From Torymus aiolomorphi (lineage: Eukaryota; Arthropoda; Insecta; Hymenoptera; Torymidae), in NCBI GenBank assembly GCA_036365515.1, contig CM070875.1, positions 4,499,001 through 4,563,000 of the forward strand: 64,000 bases of DNA, given 5' to 3'. Numbering within the stretch: the stretch's first letter is position 1; each line of letters opens with the position of its first letter. This document shows positions 61,043-64,000 of this stretch, one piece after another. Made by a program: the position numbers and the translations under genes. Below the pieces are notes generated by a model. The model saw only the letters and a program-made list of their open reading frames with translations. It did no database searches and was not told where the DNA came from.

Positions 61043-63483
61043 CTCGGTGTCATCTATAGACCCCCGCACATAGCAATGCAGAAAGAGGGCACCGACCTTT
61101 TTGACGTTTTGCGTGATCTTGCCTCTGAGTATAGTCATAAATTCATCATGGGGGATCTGAATGCTGACCTGTCGTCGGCAGCTGATCCAGATGCACATAC
61201 CATCAGGAATCTGGCTAAGGATCTATCTCTGCAAGTCGTGCAACATGGCCCAACCCATCATAAGATCCCAACATCGCATACATGGATTGATCTGATTCTC
61301 ACGGACGAAAATGATGAGTTGCTTGCTTTTGAGAATGAATGCTCACCCAGTTTCGGCAAACATGCGATCATCGACGCTACGATAAACCATTTCGTACCAG
61401 CACCTACAAGGGAATCGTTTCCTATAGAGATTTCCAAAATATTCGTCCAAATACGTTGAATGAACTGCTGGCCGGCTGTGACTGGATGAGCATGAATTCT
61501 ATCGAGTCCGATTTGGAGGGTGCTTTAGAAAATCTGAATGCAAACCTAAATTTTGCCATTGATAAATTAGCCCCCTTAAAAGTAGTTAATCCTAAGAAAA
61601 AGTATGCCCCTTGGTTTGGTCCTGAGCTGAGGCAGCTTGTCGACAAACGTAATGCAACTCATAGACGTTACAATCGTACTTGGCGTGCGGCGTTACTTGA
61701 TGAGTTTCTTCGTCTTAGCAACGAGGTCGACGTGCGTATCACTCAAGAGCGGAATCCCTTCCTACATAAACATCTAACGGATGCTCTTGATGCTAAGAAG
61801 GATATTTGGAATGAAATGCGTAATGTCGGTCTCTTACCAAAGCGAAAGGAAGAAGACCTTCATGGTTTTACACCATCACAACTAAACACACACTTTACGG
61901 GAATCTCACTGTCTCCCCTTGAAAATATCGAGAACACAATGGAATTTATTTTGTCTGCGAGCGAGGAGGGTTTTTCATTCCATTGTGTCGATCTCAACGA
62001 TGTTATCTTGGCAATGTCGCACTTCTCGCAGGCGAGGGGCCCAGATGAGGTTTCCCAAAAGGTGATTGTGAAGGCATTACCAGTAATTGGTAATTTCCTT
62101 GTTAATATATTTAATTCTTCTTTCGCTCAGGGAATCTTTCCGAGAGCCTGGAAGAGAGCACAGATAATCGCGCTTAAGAAAATTGTTGCTCCGTCGACCG
62201 TCTCGGACTTTCGACCGATAGCGCTGCTCTGCTTTCTATCAAAGGTTCTCGAAAAGATAGCTCATGACGAAATCACGGGGTATTTAAATAAGAATAATTT
62301 ACTCGATCCCCTCCAAGCCGGATTCCGCAGACACAATAGCATGCAGACGGCACTGCTTAAATTGACAGACGATATGCGGATGGCTATTGACAAAAAAAAA
62401 GTCACGCTATTATTGTTATTCGACTTTAGCAAGGCTTTTGATACGATATCTCCGTCGAGGCTTTTACAAAAGCTCCATCAGCTGGGGTTCTCTAGATCAG
62501 CTCTCCTGTGGATAAAATCATAGCAAGGTCGCTCCCAGATGGTTAGTACAAATAATAATGGAATTTCTGAGTGGTTGGAAACAAATCTGGGAGTCCCGCA
62601 GGGTTCCGTTCTGGGGCCCCTGCTATTTTGCCTATATGTCAATGACTTCCGTACCATACTTGACGGACGGACGATACAACATATTTTTTACGCAGACGAC
62701 CTTCAGATTTATATTCATACCACCAAAGATGAAATTTTGGAGAGCATCTCTCGGCTGTCTGATGCGGCACAAATGGTGTCTGCGTGGGCAGGGGATGGCA
62801 TTGGGATGGGAGCTGGGGTGTTCATCCCATTCAGTAGCGAGGTTGTGAGTCTTGGTGTTACACTTGATAATAAGTTGACGTGGAAACCACAAGTTCACCA
62901 AGTTAGCAAGAAAGTCAACAGAGCCCTATACAGCTTGCGGTTCATAAGGGCGTGCACCACCGAGACACTCCGCAAAAGACTAGTCAAGACCCTAGTACAA
63001 CCTCACCTTGACTACTGCACGGTAGTATATCTAAACGCGACGAACGAACTGCGACTTAAACTGGAACGTCTGAGTAATGCTTGCGTGAGATACCTCCTTG
63101 GGGTTAGAAGGGATGCTCACATCACCCCCTATAGGAGACGATTGGGCTGGCTCCATCCGGACTCTCGCAGGCTATATTTTACAGCCATTCTCATGTATAA
63201 AGTCACGCGACTGCGAGAGCCCAGTTACCTGGCTGTTTTTTTTTTCTGGAGCATAAACCCAAGCCAACCAGTAGGGGTGTGCCACCAGAACTTGTCCCAC
63301 CGTTCGTCAATTACAAAACGGGGGAAAAGGCTTTTCAGGCTCAAGGCGTATGTCTCTGGAACTCTCTCCCCTCCTCGTTACGCCACCTACCATCTCTATC
63401 TTCTTTCAAGAGGGCGCTGCGCCAACACCTATTCGATCGCGATGTGGGTAAAAGGAACTGCCAGCATGGGGACCTTCTCGTAG
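61043..63483 (+). pseudogene. LINE-2 (Jockey-like): endonuclease end and reverse transcriptase, degraded
   Basis: Endonuclease continues (GVIYRPP, MGDLNADLSS, TSHTWIDLILTD). A frameshift near 61,420 leads to the linker and RT: SDFRPIALLCFLSKVLEK, QAGFRRHNSMQTALLKL, LLFDFSKAFDTISP. An in-frame TAG at 62,521-62,523 sits near the usual SYLQGRSQ. Then GVPQGSVLGPLLFCLYVNDF and FYADDLQIY (YADD codons 62689-62700). The region after about 62,800 (SAWAGDGIGMGAG to VVSLGVTLD) lacks a stretch usually found there, so an internal deletion is likely. A T-run frameshift at 63,236-63,244 moves the C-terminus (WNSLPSSLR, SFKRALRQHLF) to another frame, ending near 63,488. Inactive. Confidence 0.92.
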
Positions 63484-63488
63484 CATAA

Positions 63489-63870
63489 GGATGTGACTTG
63501 TATTTTACTTACCTTGACTATGCGGCTGTGATACAGAACTAGCTATTATTTTTATATCTTATAAGTAGTATTTTAAACTGTGATTTTTCTTAGTTAAGTT
63601 GTCGTACCAACTGTGATATTTTTCTACTTTTACATGTATTTATTTTCTTTTTTCTATAACTGAAGGTCCCTACATAAATAGATATAGATACACTTTATTG
63701 TTTTAGCTAGTCAGTTTAGTACTTTTTATTTTTTTTACACTGTGCTATATCTTATGTTACTATATTCATTATTATTATTGTATTACTATTCGTTTGTTAT
63801 ATTTACTGTATTTATGTAAATTATGCACTGCATAATCCTGTGACATTTTGCTGTGAAGGTAAATAAATCG
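63489..63870 (+). other. LINE-2 3' UTR and tail
   Basis: AT-rich non-coding sequence ending GGTAAATAAATC at about 63,859-63,870, a Jockey-like tail, followed by CT-rich DNA similar to that at the 5' side. Confidence 0.6.
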
Positions 63871-64000
63871 CATCTCTCTCTCCCTCCCATGCTCTCTCTG
63901 TGTCTTGGTGCGTTGAATAGACGTTGGTCGCATTGCTCTCCAAGTGGGACGTTTTTTTTCTGTACTAAGAGCTCCGTGTGAGTTGTGCCTGTTGTGGCTG
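63871..64000. other. CT-rich flank, nothing recognised
   Basis: Short (CT)n-like runs, then unique sequence to the window end; no feature seen. Confidence 0.5.

Overview
The window is nuclear DNA of an animal, most likely an insect. Evidence: a spliced ABCC4/MRP4-type transporter tail of the insect 'lethal(2)03659' type, a spliced GMP reductase gene with canonical GT-AG introns, Jockey/CR1-type LINEs, long CA/TA/CT microsatellites, and strongly AT-rich DNA crowded with nested inverted-repeat transposons. No bacterial, viral or CRISPR feature is visible. A hymenopteran source is my guess only.

Layout. 1-3,870: 3' end of an ABCC transporter gene on the + strand (three exons, with a foldback element in one intron). 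4,012-4,265: a palindromic MITE. 4,329-20,345: a 16-kb foldback structure with 1.1-2.1-kb inverted arms. Its loop holds a decayed LINE, and the LINE is split by an 8.8-kb terminal-inverted-repeat element (here 'element A') made mostly of ~290-bp satellite units around a short core with a tRNA-like sequence.

19,347-37,514 and 37,515-60,949 are a direct tandem duplication of one ~13.3-kb ancestral unit. Each copy carries a complete six-exon GMP reductase gene on the - strand (20,419-27,746 and 48,717-56,047; 348 codons plus stop, splicing inferred by me). They also share the intron MITEs, a ~176-bp satellite, a palindrome built on a GT/AT/AC microsatellite, and the 5' part of a second LINE. After the duplication, copy 1 gained a TA-flanked MITE (32,489-37,339) that itself holds a 4.3-kb long-TIR element. 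Copy 2 gained a 10.1-kb element ('element B', 37,708-47,836). Each insertion can be read against its empty site in the other copy. Subtracting them leaves about 13,315 and 13,304 bp.

Elements A and B share termini (CCCAYAYAGCAYG), a 2-bp target duplication, satellite arms and a tRNA-like core followed by an AT block. They look like one undescribed family of giant non-autonomous transposons. 59,724-63,870 is the second LINE, interrupted by a 1.0-kb TA-flanked element and disabled by frameshifts and a stop.

Only two gene types look functional for the host: the ABCC transporter (membrane efflux) and GMP reductase (GMP to IMP, purine salvage), the latter in two nearly identical copies. Everything else is repeat or mobile DNA, with no coding capacity outside the two dead LINEs.
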